DNA from: Streptococcus sp. 121
GTDB taxonomy: Bacteria > Bacillota > Bacilli > Lactobacillales > Streptococcaceae
Assembly: GCF_016458205.1 (NCBI RefSeq)
Contig: NZ_JAEMED010000011.1
Span: 1-50,525, forward strand
Direction of reading: 5' to 3'
Length of the DNA: 50,525 nt
Below the pieces are notes generated by a model. That model saw only the letters and a list, made by a program, of their open reading frames with translations, did no database searches and was not told the origin of the DNA. This document shows, piece after piece, positions 8,192-17,208 of this stretch (its first letter is position 1; the number at the start of each line of letters is the position of its first letter). The translations under genes and the position numbers were made by a program.

Positions 8192-8869
8192 TTGTTTCTT
8201 ATTCGTTTTATTTGGAGAATTATCTCCACAATCTTCCACTTGATTTTTAGCCTGGTTCGATTGGTGGTATGGACTATCTGTCTGGCTCTCATTCTTCTTT
8301 TTGTGGGACAATGGGTTACAGGTGGGCAATTACCTGTTTCGAGTTATGTGACAGAACTTCCCCAGCGATTTTTGAACAATCCAACTCAAATTCCTACGGA
8401 TTTCACAACATCCAATTCGGATGAGCGTCATCGTTGGGATCAAAATCAGGCCTTGGTTTATATTTCCACTGAAGATAGCACCATGGTGTCTGCCTACCGC
8501 GATGCCATGCGCCAATGGAACCAAACGGGAGTCTTTCAATTTATTGAGACGGACGATGCTAGTCAGGCTCAAATCGAAGCCGGTGTCTATAACGATTCTC
8601 AGGTTTCAGCAGCAGGAGAAACGGAATCTCAAACCAATGTCTTGACCAATCGTTTGAACAAGGCCAAGGTGGGTCTCAATGCTCATTACCTATCCAATCC
8701 CTATTATGGTTATAGCTATGAACGGGTGGTTAATACAGCTGCCCATGAATTAGGTCACGCCATTGGCTTGGACCATACTGACGAAGAATCCGTCATGCAA
8801 CCAGCCGGTTCCTTCTATTCCATTCAAGACAGGGATATTGAAGTGGTTCGTCAGCTTTATCAAGATTAA
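8192..8869 (+). CDS. Membrane-anchored matrixin-like zinc metalloprotease
   Basis: 225 residues from a TTG start with a strong AAGGAGG 7 nt upstream. A long N-terminal hydrophobic stretch (about residues 5-45) suggests a signal anchor, with the rest outside the cell. The catalytic motif is HELGHAIGLDH (near residues 187-197), the HExxHxxGxxH signature of M10/matrixin metzincins, followed by SVMQPAGS as the Met-turn. The catalytic domain starts near RHRWDQNQALVYI. Substrate unknown; candidates are cell-surface proteins or envelope factors. Just upstream of the ABC-F gene but separated from it by a terminator. Confidence 0.82.
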   Translation: MFLIRFIWRIISTIFHLIFSLVRLVVWTICLALILLFVGQWVTGGQLPVSSYVTELPQRFLNNPTQIPTDFTTSNSDERHRWDQNQALVYISTEDSTMVSAYRDAMRQWNQTGVFQFIETDDASQAQIEAGVYNDSQVSAAGETESQTNVLTNRLNKAKVGLNAHYLSNPYYGYSYERVVNTAAHELGHAIGLDHTDEESVMQPAGSFYSIQDRDIEVVRQLYQD

Positions 8870-8878
8870 GATACATTG

Positions 8879-8904
8879 ACCTGGGAAAAGCTCCCAGGTT
8901 TTTT
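8879..8904 (+). terminator. Intrinsic terminator after the metalloprotease gene
   Basis: ACCTGGGA (8879-8886) / TCCCAGGT (8892-8899), 5-nt loop, then six T. A second T run leads straight into the next promoter. Confidence 0.85.
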
Positions 8905-8913
8905 GGCTTTTTT

Positions 8914-8922
8914 TGCTATAAT
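8914..8922 (+). promoter_or_regulatory. Extended -10 promoter of a probably leaderless ABC-F mRNA
   Basis: TGCTATAAT at 8914-8922 is a perfect extended -10. Seven nt downstream, where transcription normally starts, lies the A of the ATG at 8929. No Shine-Dalgarno sequence precedes that ATG. Confidence 0.6.
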
Positions 8923-8928
8923 GGTTTT

Positions 8929-10821
8929 ATGATTATTATGCAAGCGAGTAAGGTGGAACGTTCCTTTGCGGGAGATGTTCTCTTTCAAAATATTACTTTT
9001 CAGATTGGTGATCGTGACCGGATTGCCCTTGTGGGCCGTAATGGTGCCGGTAAGTCCACCTTGTTAAAAATTTTAGTAGGGGTGGAGGAAGCGACCTCAG
9101 GAGAGATTAGTCGCAAAAAGGACTTGTCCCTATCCTACTTGTCTCAGGCATCTTCCTTGGATTCCAACTTATCTATTTACGAGGAAATGCTCAAGGTTTT
9201 TGAAGACCTACGACAGGATGAGCAAACGCTGCGAGAACTGGAAGCAGAGATGGGGCAGGTGACAGGAGCGGAGCTAACTTCGTTAATGAGCCGCTATGAT
9301 CAGTTGTCTGAGAATTTTCGGCAGGCGGGTGGTTTTCAGTATGAGGCCAAGATTCGCTCCATCCTGAATGGTTTTCAATTTGATGAGAGCATGTGGTCCA
9401 TGCCTATTTCGGATTTATCGGGTGGACAGAAGACACGTTTAGCTTTGGCGAAAATGCTTTTGGAAGAGCCGCAGCTCTTGGTCTTGGACGAACCAACCAA
9501 CCACTTAGACATTGAGACCATTGCCTGGCTGGAAAATTACTTGACCAATTACCAAGGGGCTCTCTTGATTGTCAGTCATGACCGTTATTTCTTGGATAAG
9601 GTGGCGAATATCACTTGGGATTTGCGACCGAATTCCTTAGATCGTTATGTGGGAAATTACACTAAGTTTGTACAAGAAAAAGCCCAAAGGTTGGAATCTC
9701 AACGCAAGGAATACGAGAAGCAGCAGAAGGAAATTGCTGCTCTGGAAGATTTTGTAGCCAAAAATCTGGTGCGAGCTTCGACTACCAAACGGGCCCAGTC
9801 TCGTCGGAAAAAATTAGAAAAAATGGATCGGCTGGAAAAACCAGGAGGTCAGGAAAAAGCTGCTCATATCGCCTTTCCAATTGAACGTCCATCCGGGAAT
9901 GTGGTCTTGACACTGGAAGAAGCGGCCATTGGTTATGAGGGTCAAGTGCTGTCTCAGCCAATTTCACTGGATTTACGGAAATACACAGCGGTCGCTGTTG
10001 TTGGTCCCAATGGAGTTGGGAAGACGACCCTCTTAAAATCCTTAAAAGGAGATTTGCCATTTATTCAGGGACAAGCACGCCTGGGGACGAATGTTGATTT
10101 TGGTTACTACGATCAGAATCAGGAGACCTTAAGTACACGCAATACTGTTTTAGAGGAACTTTGGAATGATTTTCCGCAGAGTCCGGAGTTGGAGATTCGC
10201 AACCGTCTTGGTTCCTTCCTCTTTTCCGGGGATGATGTTCAAAAAACGGTGGGCATGCTTTCAGGTGGAGAGCGCTCACGTCTGCTGTTGGCCAAACTCT
10301 CCATGGAAAAAAATAATTTCCTAGTCCTGGATGAACCGACCAACCATTTGGACATCGAGAGCAAAGAGGCTTTGGAACAGGCATTGATTGATTTTGAGGG
10401 AACCTTGCTCTTCGTGAGTCATGACCGTTACTTCATCAATCGCATTGCTGACCAAGTGCTGGAGTTAAGTCCGGAAGGTTCCCGACTTTTCCTTGGAGAT
10501 TATGATTACTATCTTGAAAAGAAAAAGGAATTGGAGGAGCTAGCACAAGAAGCAGAGCCGGAATTTGTTGAGGCTAAGGAGGCCAACAATCTCTCCTATG
10601 AGGAGCAAAAAGAGAGTCAAAAGGAGATTCGCCGACGCCAGCGGCGTATTGAAGAATTGGAGCGGCGAATGGAAGAGCTGAGCCGTATCCAAGCGGAGAT
10701 TCAAGCAAGCATGCTGGAGAGCAATGACCCGGACCAGCTCATTCAGTTGCAGGCCGAATTAGAACAAGCCCAGGTCGAGGAAGAAGCGGCATTGGAAGAG
10801 TGGGCAGAGTTGGGAGAATAA
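8929..10821 (+). CDS. ABC-F family ATPase (YdiF-like)
   Basis: 630 residues. Two ABC cassettes without membrane segments: Walker A GRNGAGKST near residue 36 and GPNGVGKTT near 356, signatures LSGGQKTR and LSGGERSR, Walker B LLVLDEPTNHLD and FLVLDEPTNHLD. Between them is the ABC-F linker (about 240-310, YEKQQKEIAALEDFV), and at the end a charged coiled coil (about 540-630). Family role: E-site binding ATPases that act on stalled or poorly translating ribosomes; some give antibiotic resistance, but nothing here points to that. YdiF/YfmR/EttA subfamilies differ in detail; YdiF-like is my reading from the start MIIMQASKVERSFAG and the C-terminal coil. Confidence 0.88.
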   Translation: MIIMQASKVERSFAGDVLFQNITFQIGDRDRIALVGRNGAGKSTLLKILVGVEEATSGEISRKKDLSLSYLSQASSLDSNLSIYEEMLKVFEDLRQDEQTLRELEAEMGQVTGAELTSLMSRYDQLSENFRQAGGFQYEAKIRSILNGFQFDESMWSMPISDLSGGQKTRLALAKMLLEEPQLLVLDEPTNHLDIETIAWLENYLTNYQGALLIVSHDRYFLDKVANITWDLRPNSLDRYVGNYTKFVQEKAQRLESQRKEYEKQQKEIAALEDFVAKNLVRASTTKRAQSRRKKLEKMDRLEKPGGQEKAAHIAFPIERPSGNVVLTLEEAAIGYEGQVLSQPISLDLRKYTAVAVVGPNGVGKTTLLKSLKGDLPFIQGQARLGTNVDFGYYDQNQETLSTRNTVLEELWNDFPQSPELEIRNRLGSFLFSGDDVQKTVGMLSGGERSRLLLAKLSMEKNNFLVLDEPTNHLDIESKEALEQALIDFEGTLLFVSHDRYFINRIADQVLELSPEGSRLFLGDYDYYLEKKKELEELAQEAEPEFVEAKEANNLSYEEQKESQKEIRRRQRRIEELERRMEELSRIQAEIQASMLESNDPDQLIQLQAELEQAQVEEEAALEEWAELGE

Positions 10822-10935
10822 AAGTCAACATCAAAATAGAGCTGATGAATTTATACTCGAAACAGTTCGAAATCTGAAACGGATTGTACTCCAGGAATTG
10901 GATTACAATTTATAGGTAATGAAGAGAGTGAGACA

Positions 10936-11425
10936 GAACGATTTTTACAAATTGGGAAATAAAATCGTTCGTTACAAGTCTTTGTTTCAAGTTGTAAGCT
11001 GAAACGGTTTCTCCCCAAACCGACCTCGCTCTTTTATTGTTAGGCTCGGATTCAAACAGTCTCTTCCTAGACTGTTTGAATCCCACCTCCGGTCTACAGG
11101 CATGTTGAATGCCTTTAGAGTTTCTAAATGACATGAACGAAGTTCATGTTAATGTTGATTCGGTTACTTTCGGAGGTCAAAGAGTCAGGAATTGACTCTT
11201 TGAGTATCTGGATAAGAGAACATGAGATGTTCTAGCACTAAAAGCGAACAATTGGTATTTGCTTCGCTCTCCTATCTGCTACCTCAAACAGCCTTTTAGC
11301 TGTTTGACCAATCAACCACTGCGCCAAAGTGAATTCACTAAGTAAAATAGGAAGGTTGAGACTTTTGTCCCAACCTCCATCAATCCGATGAAGATCATTC
11401 AACAGGTCTGGGAGACCTGTTGAAT
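10936..11425. repeat. Cluster of about ten short perfect palindromes
   Basis: Perfect-arm hairpins (arm/arm): 10936-10945/10961-10970 (10 bp), 11005-11010/11017-11022, 11048-11062/11069-11083 (15 bp, loop 6), 11098-11103/11109-11114, 11131-11138/11142-11149, 11177-11187/11193-11203 (11 bp), 11217-11223/11227-11233, 11284-11292/11299-11307 (9 bp), 11397-11409/11413-11425 (13 bp, GGG loop). None is followed by a long T run, so they are not ordinary terminators. Confidence 0.7.
11316..11376 (-). repeat. Module C repeat, copy 1
   Basis: Starts CCACTGCGCCAAAGTGAATT and ends GTCCCAACCT. Reverse complement of 28879-28938 with only scattered differences. Contains the dyad GGTTGAGACttttGTCCCAACC. Confidence 0.6.
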
Positions 11426-11500
11426 ATGATCAATAAGGTGTGCAAGGTCTGCGATCAATCAGTTCGGCGAAGAGGCTTGACAAAGTCGGATTTTAGTATA

Positions 11501-11547
11501 AAGATAAGAAATAAGCCAGTCGCATCGACTGGCTTATTTCTTATCTT
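11501..11547 (-). terminator. Terminator overlapping the 3' end of the lapA-like gene
   Basis: Perfect 22-bp arms (11501-11522 and 11526-11547) with a 3-nt loop. The right arm, read on the minus strand, encodes the last codons (E-D-K-K) and the TAA stop of the lapA-like gene. The distal arm is T-rich. Confidence 0.75.
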
Positions 11548-11788
11548 CAAGTTTTGGAGTTTCTTCTCTGTTTTTCTTCATTTCTTTGGCCGTTTTTTTA
11601 CTTGGGCGGCTATAAAGCAGGGTGACGAGAGCACCGAGGATGAAGGAGAAGAGGATCACTAAAATCAAGGGGAGTTGGACTTTGGTGATGAGGAAGGAAA
11701 CTTCCACCTCTTGAATATTACTGATGGAGAGCAGGGCAATCAAGAGGACGGAAAGTAGGGATAGATAGTAACGAAATTTCTGATTCAT
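11534..11788 (-). CDS. LapA-domain (DUF1049-like) small membrane protein
   Basis: 84 residues with two predicted membrane segments (about 7-24 and 38-60) and a basic, lysine-rich cytosolic tail (RPSKKTAKEMKKNREE). The two-helix plus charged-tail layout fits the LapA/DUF1049 family, named after a lipopolysaccharide-assembly protein of Gram-negatives; its function in streptococci is unknown. GGAG lies 5 nt before the ATG. Eight nt downstream of gatD, so it is probably the third gene of a murT-gatD operon. Confidence 0.65.
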   Translation of the reverse strand: MNQKFRYYLSLLSVLLIALLSISNIQEVEVSFLITKVQLPLILVILFSFILGALVTLLYSRPSKKTAKEMKKNREETPKLEDKK

Positions 11789-11796
11789 AAAATCTC

Positions 11797-12585
11797 CTAG
11801 TTGCTAAATTCAGCTTTGGATTTGGTATCGCTGAATTCTTGCGAGACTTCAAGGCCGAGAATGTCTTCAAAGTCGGCCAGTTGAATGTCGGGGTATTTCT
11901 GTTTGAGGGCCGTTGTAATCATACGATAAGCTAGATTAGCATTCCGAGAGAGGATAGGGCCATGGAAATAAGAACCGTAGACATTTCGATAGTGGACGCC
12001 TTCGCCTTCCTTGGTTTCATTATTGCCATTTCCATAAATGACCTTGCCTAGTGGCTTTTCATCATCTGCCAAGAAGGTTCGTCCCTGATGGTTTTCAAAT
12101 CCGTAATAGGTTTCATTAAATTCCTCGTTATGGATTTTGATATCTCCGATAAAGCGATTGTTTTCTTGGTTCAAAGTATAATGGCCCATAACTCCGATCC
12201 CTTCGATCCGCCGCCCAGAGGCTTCGATGTAATATTGGCCGAGGAGTTGGAAACCGCCACAGATAGCTAAGACCACTCCGTCTTTGTCGTGGATGAAACG
12301 GTCAATACCATCTCTCTTGAGGGGGAGATCCTTGGATACAATCGCTTGTTCATAGTCCTGACCGCCTCCAAAGAAAACGATATCGTAGTCTTCAGGATTA
12401 AAGGGATCATCCAATGAAACAATTTCTACGGTTGCGGCAGCACCTAATTTTTCTGCCACATACTTAAGCATGAGAACATTGCCGTTATCCCCATAGGTAT
12501 TCATCAAGTCTCCATAGAGGTGAGCGATGCGAATTTGGTAGGGATAGTCTTGGGGATTGGCACTTTGCAAAGAAACATAGGTCAT
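11797..12585 (-). CDS. gatD: Lipid II isoglutaminyl synthase, glutamine amidotransferase subunit GatD
   Basis: 262 residues. CobB/CobQ-like class I glutamine amidotransferase: nucleophile in [10 protein letters not shown] (Cys near residue 94), oxyanion loop [10 protein letters not shown], catalytic His in [10 protein letters not shown] near residue 190. With MurT it converts D-glutamate of the lipid II stem peptide to D-isoglutamine using ammonia from glutamine; this is essential in pneumococcus and Staphylococcus aureus and needed for efficient cross-linking. Its ATG shares one base with the murT stop (TAATG), so the two subunits are translationally coupled. Confidence 0.93.
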   Translation of the reverse strand: MTYVSLQSANPQDYPYQIRIAHLYGDLMNTYGDNGNVLMLKYVAEKLGAAATVEIVSLDDPFNPEDYDIVFFGGGQDYEQAIVSKDLPLKRDGIDRFIHDKDGVVLAICGGFQLLGQYYIEASGRRIEGIGVMGHYTLNQENNRFIGDIKIHNEEFNETYYGFENHQGRTFLADDEKPLGKVIYGNGNNETKEGEGVHYRNVYGSYFHGPILSRNANLAYRMITTALKQKYPDIQLADFEDILGLEVSQEFSDTKSKAEFSN

Positions 12586-13925
12586 TAGTTCATCTCCTTG
12601 GAAACAAGATGTTGGCTAGCCAAAAGTTCACGCATTTCTAGCATAGCGGTATAGGTTGCAAGAATGTAGGCGCGTGGGGCTTCTTGTTGTTTGATAGCTT
12701 CTACTAAATCTTTGAGTTGGTCTAGCTCTGTCATCTGACTTTCAGGATAGCCAGCAACCCGAATACGGCGGCTAATCTCAGCGTGGCGGACACCACCCGT
12801 GAAGACATGTGGAACATCCATCTCTTGAATCCGTTCGAACTCGGCATCCCAGATCCAGCTAGTATCAATGCCATCAGCGTAGTTGGCATTGAGTAGGAAG
12901 GACATGGTGAAGGGCCCCGGTGCTAATTGAATCATTTCCAGAGCTTGTGTCGCACCAACAGGGTTTTTAATCAGCACAAGCGTACATTCCTTGTCCCCAA
13001 TCTTAAAGGTTTCCTGCCGGCCAAAAACAGCTTTACTCTTGTCGAAACCTGCACGAATGGTGTCTGCAGGAATTTTGTAAAACTCCGCAACGGCTACGGC
13101 AGCTAAGGCATTATAAATATTGTAGAGACCACCAATGTTGATGCTGTACTCCTGGTCATCAATTTTAAAGCGGGAAGATTTCTCGGTTAGCTCCACCAAC
13201 TCTGTTAAACGATAGTCTAAAGGTTTACGCGCAAAGGAACAGTTGGGACAGAAATAGTTCCCCAAGTTGGCGTAGGTAATCATCTTGTACTGTAAGATGT
13301 GCTGACACTTGGGACAGAGAATTCCTTCCGTATTGTAGTGAGCCAGATGAGCCTCTTCTTCCAAGTGGTCAAAACCAAAAGAGAGAATCGGGTTTGGTAA
13401 GTCCACAGATTGAAAAATAGGGCTATCTCCGTTGACCAAGACAGTAGCCTCAGGCGCTTTTTTGATACCATCTAAAATGAATTGGTAAGTGGTGTAGATT
13501 TCTCCAAACCGGTCCATCTGATCTCGAAAAATATTACTGAGGACAAACAGGGTCGGTTGGATATAATCACAGATTTTCGGAACACTGGCTTCATCAACTT
13601 CCAAAACAGCAATTTTCTGTCCATTTTTCTTAGGACTTTTGAGGAAAGTTGTGGTAATCCCGGTAATCATATTGGCTCCACTGGTGTTGGTCAGCACTTG
13701 GCCAAAGGCTTCTGATAGGATTCCAACAATCAGCGAAGTGGTTAGTGTTTTTCCGTTGGTTCCGGTTACCAAGACAATCTCATAGTCCTTGGCTAGTTGG
13801 TCCAAAATATGGGGATCAAATTTAAGGGCTAGTTTTCCTGGCAGGGTGGAACCCCGACCAAGCATTTTTAAGGCAGTCGCACTCGTTTTTCCTGCTGCCA
13901 TTCCAAGTAGTGTATTTAGTTTCAT
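12585..13925 (-). CDS. murT: Lipid II isoglutaminyl synthase, Mur-ligase-like subunit MurT
   Basis: 446 residues. Mur ligase central domain with the P-loop [11 protein letters not shown] near residues 53-63, and a Cys4 zinc ribbon near 200-230 (CPKCQHIL...FCPNCSFA) that is typical of MurT and absent from true MurE/MurF. The C-terminal DUF1727 domain contacts GatD. It activates the alpha-carboxyl of D-Glu with ATP while GatD supplies ammonia. No Shine-Dalgarno sequence precedes the ATG; an extended -10 (TGATAAAAT, minus strand) ends 6 nt upstream, so the transcript is probably leaderless. Confidence 0.93.
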   Translation of the reverse strand: MKLNTLLGMAAGKTSATALKMLGRGSTLPGKLALKFDPHILDQLAKDYEIVLVTGTNGKTLTTSLIVGILSEAFGQVLTNTSGANMITGITTTFLKSPKKNGQKIAVLEVDEASVPKICDYIQPTLFVLSNIFRDQMDRFGEIYTTYQFILDGIKKAPEATVLVNGDSPIFQSVDLPNPILSFGFDHLEEEAHLAHYNTEGILCPKCQHILQYKMITYANLGNYFCPNCSFARKPLDYRLTELVELTEKSSRFKIDDQEYSINIGGLYNIYNALAAVAVAEFYKIPADTIRAGFDKSKAVFGRQETFKIGDKECTLVLIKNPVGATQALEMIQLAPGPFTMSFLLNANYADGIDTSWIWDAEFERIQEMDVPHVFTGGVRHAEISRRIRVAGYPESQMTELDQLKDLVEAIKQQEAPRAYILATYTAMLEMRELLASQHLVSKEMN

Positions 13926-13931
13926 GAGATT

Positions 13932-13940
13932 ATTTTATCA
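13932..13940 (-). promoter_or_regulatory. Extended -10 promoter of murT (leaderless start predicted)
   Basis: Minus-strand TGATAAAAT, with TAAAAT at 13937-13932. Six nt then separate it from the murT ATG at 13925, placing the start of transcription on the start codon. Confidence 0.5.
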
Positions 13941-13971
13941 TAAAAATCAGGAGATGAAGCGGCTTGCGGTC

Positions 13972-14000
13972 TTGGTTCGCATGGCAAATCATGGTATAAT
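13972..14000 (+). promoter_or_regulatory. cdaA operon promoter
   Basis: TTGGTT (13972-13977), 17-bp spacer ending in TGG, TATAAT (13995-14000): extended -10 with a partial -35. Divergent from the murT promoter about 60 bp away. Confidence 0.65.
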
Positions 14001-14045
14001 TGTAAAGTTAATGTCGATCGATGAAAGGGAATGGAGGCTCAGGGC

Positions 14046-14897
14046 ATGAATTTTAGGTATTTGGTAGATCCCCAATATTGGCAAAGCTTTTTCTCCAGCC
14101 CGTGGACCATTTTTGTACAACTTCTGGATATTGCTTTGGTGGCAGTGGCTCTCTATTTTGCCATTAAAGCTTTAGCAGGAACCAAAATCATGACCTTGGT
14201 TCGGGGGGTGCTTCTCTTTGTGGCCTTGCAGATCCTAGCCAATTTAGTTGGTTTGACAACAGTTGCTTGGTTGATGAATCAGGTCGTCACTTATGGAGTT
14301 ATTGCTGCTGTCGTTATTTTTGTTCCTGAAATCCGGACAGGTTTGGAACGTCTAGGTCGCACCTTGGATTTATTCAACATGCGGACCCATACATCGGAGG
14401 AAAAAGCGATTGATGCCTTGATGAAGGCGGTAACCTATATGTGCCCTCGGAAGATTGGGGCTTTAATTGCCCTAGAAGGGGCTCAAACCCTACAGGCTTA
14501 CACGGCAACCGGAATTCCATTGGGATCGGAAATCAGTGGGGAGCTCCTGATTAACATCTTTATCCCCAATACCCCTTTGCATGATGGAGCCGTTATTATC
14601 TCGGAAAATAAAATTGCAGCGGCTTCTGCCTATTTACCTTTGTCCGAATCAGGCAAAATTCCAAAGAACTTTGGAACCCGACATCGGGCAGCCGTGGGGC
14701 TTTCAGAGGTAAGCGACGCCTTAACAGTGATTGTATCGGAAGAAACGGGGGAAATTTCTTATACACGGAATGGAACCTTGGTTCATGATGTTAGTCCAGC
14801 AGAATTACGAGCGGTCCTGGAAGATTTTTACACTGTAGAGGAAGAAGGGAAGGATGGCCTGTCACAATGGTTAGGGAGGAAAAAAGATGAAGCTTAA
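14046..14897 (+). CDS. cdaA: Diadenylate cyclase CdaA
   Basis: 283 residues from the ATG at 14046, with GGAGG 8 nt upstream; an in-frame ATG at 14031 overlaps that Shine-Dalgarno and is rejected. Three N-terminal membrane helices (about 15-95), a short coil, then the DAC domain with both signature motifs: DGAVII (in TPLHDGAVIISE) and RHR (in GTRHRAAVGLSE). It makes c-di-AMP from two ATP; in streptococci c-di-AMP controls potassium and osmolyte uptake and turgor. The gene order cdaA-cdaR-glmM is the classic one and the three proteins interact. Confidence 0.95.
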   Translation: MNFRYLVDPQYWQSFFSSPWTIFVQLLDIALVAVALYFAIKALAGTKIMTLVRGVLLFVALQILANLVGLTTVAWLMNQVVTYGVIAAVVIFVPEIRTGLERLGRTLDLFNMRTHTSEEKAIDALMKAVTYMCPRKIGALIALEGAQTLQAYTATGIPLGSEISGELLINIFIPNTPLHDGAVIISENKIAAASAYLPLSESGKIPKNFGTRHRAAVGLSEVSDALTVIVSEETGEISYTRNGTLVHDVSPAELRAVLEDFYTVEEEGKDGLSQWLGRKKDEA

Positions 14898-15591
14898 TCG
14901 ATCTTTCTTATATGCCTTACTTGCGACGTTCTTGTCATTGATTCTCTTTTTTTACGCGTCGTCCAGTCAGTATCAGACCCAGGCTAAAACCAGCGGAGAT
15001 ATTGCGACAGAGACCTATACCAATACCATCAAAGGGGTGCCCTTGGTCCTTCGCTATGACTCGGACAAGTACTTTGTATCTGGCTTTGCATCTGAGGTTA
15101 CAGTGGACTTATCGTCCTCTAACCGGGTGCTCTTGTCGACAGAAACACAAGAATCCTCGCGGACCTTCCGGGTGGTGGCTGATCTAACCAATGAGTCGCC
15201 TGGTTTGGTTGAAGTCCCTGTTACGATTGAGCACCTGACCAGTGGAGTAACTGCAAAGGTTGAACCAGAATCCATCAGCGGGACTATCGGTTTAAAAAAA
15301 TCCAAGACTTTTAAGGTGGATTTAGCCAGCTTCTTAAGTCAAATTCCAGATGGTGCTAGCTTGATGGTTGCAGATGATGACAAAGAAGTATCTGTGACAA
15401 GTAATGAAGAGCTATTAGCTCAAATTTCCGCTGTTCAAATGGTATTACCAGAAGACTGGGATCAAACCAAGAACTATAATGGTGAAGTGAGTTTACAAGC
15501 AGTAGATGCCAATGGGGAAATTGTCCCAAGTGTGATTGAGCCAGAGACAATTTCCATTCGCATTCAATTAAAAACTGAGGAGAAAAAATAA
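14887..15591 (+). CDS. cdaR: CdaA regulatory protein CdaR (YbbR domains)
   Basis: 234 residues. One N-terminal membrane anchor (about 7-25), then extracellular beta-rich YbbR repeats, probably two (about 40-125 and 130-230). This is shorter than Bacillus CdaR, which has four. Family role: binds and modulates CdaA at the membrane. The start overlaps the cdaA end by 11 bp with GGGAGG just upstream, so it is translationally coupled; glmM follows after 3 nt. Confidence 0.88.
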   Translation: MKLNRSFLYALLATFLSLILFFYASSSQYQTQAKTSGDIATETYTNTIKGVPLVLRYDSDKYFVSGFASEVTVDLSSSNRVLLSTETQESSRTFRVVADLTNESPGLVEVPVTIEHLTSGVTAKVEPESISGTIGLKKSKTFKVDLASFLSQIPDGASLMVADDDKEVSVTSNEELLAQISAVQMVLPEDWDQTKNYNGEVSLQAVDANGEIVPSVIEPETISIRIQLKTEEKK

Positions 15592-15594
15592 ATC

Positions 15595-16950
15595 ATGGGA
15601 AAATACTTTGGAACAGATGGTGTTCGTGGAGAAGCCAATATTGAACTAACGCCAGAATTAGCCTTTCGCTTAGGCCGCTTTGGTGGTTATGTTTTGAGCC
15701 AGCATGAAGAAGCGATCCCTCGTGTCTTTGTGGGACGGGATACTCGCATCTCTGGTGAAATGTTAGAGAATGCTTTAATTGCAGGGCTTCTCTCAGTTGG
15801 CATCCAAGTTTATAAACTCGGTGTGATTGCTACACCTGGGATTGCCTACTTGGTTCGGACAGAGAAGGCAAGTGCCGGAGTTATGATTTCTGCTAGCCAC
15901 AACCCTGCCCAAGACAACGGAATTAAATTCTTTGGGGGCGATGGCTTTAAGTTGGATGATGAACGAGAATTGGAAATCGAGGCTCTCTTGGATGCTCCAG
16001 AAGATAAACTTCCACGACCAAGTGCCCAAGGTTTGGGACATGTGATGGATTACCCAGAAGGTCTCCGGAAATACCAAGAGTTTCTCGTTTCCACAGGAAC
16101 TCAATTGGAGGGTCTGCATGTAGCCTTGGATACAGCTAATGGAGCTGCTTCTACTAGTGCTCGTCAAGTCTTTGCAGATCTTGGAGCCCAACTAAGTGTG
16201 ATCGGCGAAAAACCAGATGGTCTGAATATCAATGACCATATTGGTTCTACCCATCCTGAAAAACTGCAAGAACTGGTTGTGGAAAAAGGAGCCGATCTTG
16301 GCCTGGCCTTTGATGGTGACTCCGATCGTTTGATTGCCGTTGATGAAAAAGGTCAAATTGTGGATGGTGATAAAATCATGTTTATCCTTGGTCAAGCTCT
16401 AGCTCAAGAAGGCAAGTTGGCTAAGAATAACATTGTGACCACTGTTATGTCTAATCTTGGCTTCCATAAGGCTCTTGAAGCCCATGGAATTGACAAGGCT
16501 GTGACCGCTGTAGGGGACCGCTATGTCGTTGAAGAAATGCGCCGCTCCGGCTTAAACCTTGGTGGGGAGCAATCAGGGCATGTCATTTTGATGGACTATA
16601 ACACGACAGGTGATGGCCAATTGACAGGGGTACAATTAACTAAGATTCTCAAAGAATCCGGTAAGACCTTGTCCGAATTAGCTGAACAAGTAACCATCTA
16701 TCCACAAAAACTAGTGAACATTCGTGTGGATAACAAAATGAAAGATCAGGCAATGGAAGTTCCAGCTATTGCGGCCATTATTGCGAAGATGGAAGAGGAA
16801 ATGGCTGGCAATGGCCGCATCTTGGTTCGCCCAAGTGGAACAGAGCCGCTTCTTCGGGTTATGGCAGAAGCGCCAACAGATGCAGAGGTTGACTATTACG
16901 TGGATACCATTGCAGCGGTTGTGCAAGAGGAAATTGGTATAGAAGCCTAG
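15595..16950 (+). CDS. glmM: Phosphoglucosamine mutase GlmM
   Basis: 451 residues, full length. Active-site phosphoserine loop [17 protein letters not shown] near residue 100, magnesium loop DGDSDR near residue 241, sugar-binding loop GGEQSGH near residue 325, phosphate-binding [11 protein letters not shown] near the C-terminus. Converts glucosamine-6-phosphate to glucosamine-1-phosphate for UDP-GlcNAc and peptidoglycan. In Firmicutes GlmM also binds CdaA and lowers its activity, which fits its place in the cda operon. Confidence 0.96.
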   Translation: MGKYFGTDGVRGEANIELTPELAFRLGRFGGYVLSQHEEAIPRVFVGRDTRISGEMLENALIAGLLSVGIQVYKLGVIATPGIAYLVRTEKASAGVMISASHNPAQDNGIKFFGGDGFKLDDERELEIEALLDAPEDKLPRPSAQGLGHVMDYPEGLRKYQEFLVSTGTQLEGLHVALDTANGAASTSARQVFADLGAQLSVIGEKPDGLNINDHIGSTHPEKLQELVVEKGADLGLAFDGDSDRLIAVDEKGQIVDGDKIMFILGQALAQEGKLAKNNIVTTVMSNLGFHKALEAHGIDKAVTAVGDRYVVEEMRRSGLNLGGEQSGHVILMDYNTTGDGQLTGVQLTKILKESGKTLSELAEQVTIYPQKLVNIRVDNKMKDQAMEVPAIAAIIAKMEEEMAGNGRILVRPSGTEPLLRVMAEAPTDAEVDYYVDTIAAVVQEEIGIEA

Positions 16951-16997
16951 TTTCTCCTTGTTTTGCTAGGGGAAGCGTGATAGAATGAAACTAATAA

Positions 16998-17185
16998 TAC
17001 TCATTAAATTTTAAATTTTGACGTTGTCAAGCCTCCTTGATGAACTTATTGATTGCGTACTTTGCATGCTTTATCAATAATGTTCAACAGGTCTCCCAGA
17101 CCTGTTGAACGACCTTCATCGGCTTTCCTAGTCATTTCTTTGAAGTTTTTCGAGTATTCTGATTTTGAAGATAGATAAGCAAGTA
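16998..17185. repeat. Interspersed repeat, copy A4
   Basis: Same series of blocks as A2 (TACTCATTAAATTTTAAA, TTGTCAAGCCT, GATGAACTTATTGATTGCG, TTTCCTAGTCATTTCTTTGAAG) but carrying the hairpin GTTCAACAGGTCT-ccc-AGACCTGTTGAAC. That hairpin also occurs at 11397-11425 with the loop inverted to ggg. Confidence 0.65.
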
Positions 17186-17208
17186 TTTAAGTAGAAGAAG
17201 GAGTTATC

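Larger units (their letters stand above)
10854..11498. repeat. Composite interspersed repeat, copy A3 (with internal insertion)
   Basis: Left end TACTCGAAACAGTTCGAAATC through TTATAGGTAATGAAG and right end CAATCCGATGAAG through GTTCGGCGAAGAGG correspond, inverted, to copy A5 at 21437-21593. Between them about 450 bp of other hairpin-rich modules is inserted. No open frame longer than about 75 codons, and none with a ribosome-binding site that I could find. Confidence 0.6.

Noticed and set aside
11420..11662. Plus-strand frame spanning repeat A3 and the lapA-like gene
   Set aside because: Runs through a repeat, a 22-bp terminator hairpin and antisense to a better-supported gene.
14031..14045. 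Upstream ATG for cdaA
   Set aside because: It coincides with the GGAGG that serves the ATG at 14046, and family members start at MNF.
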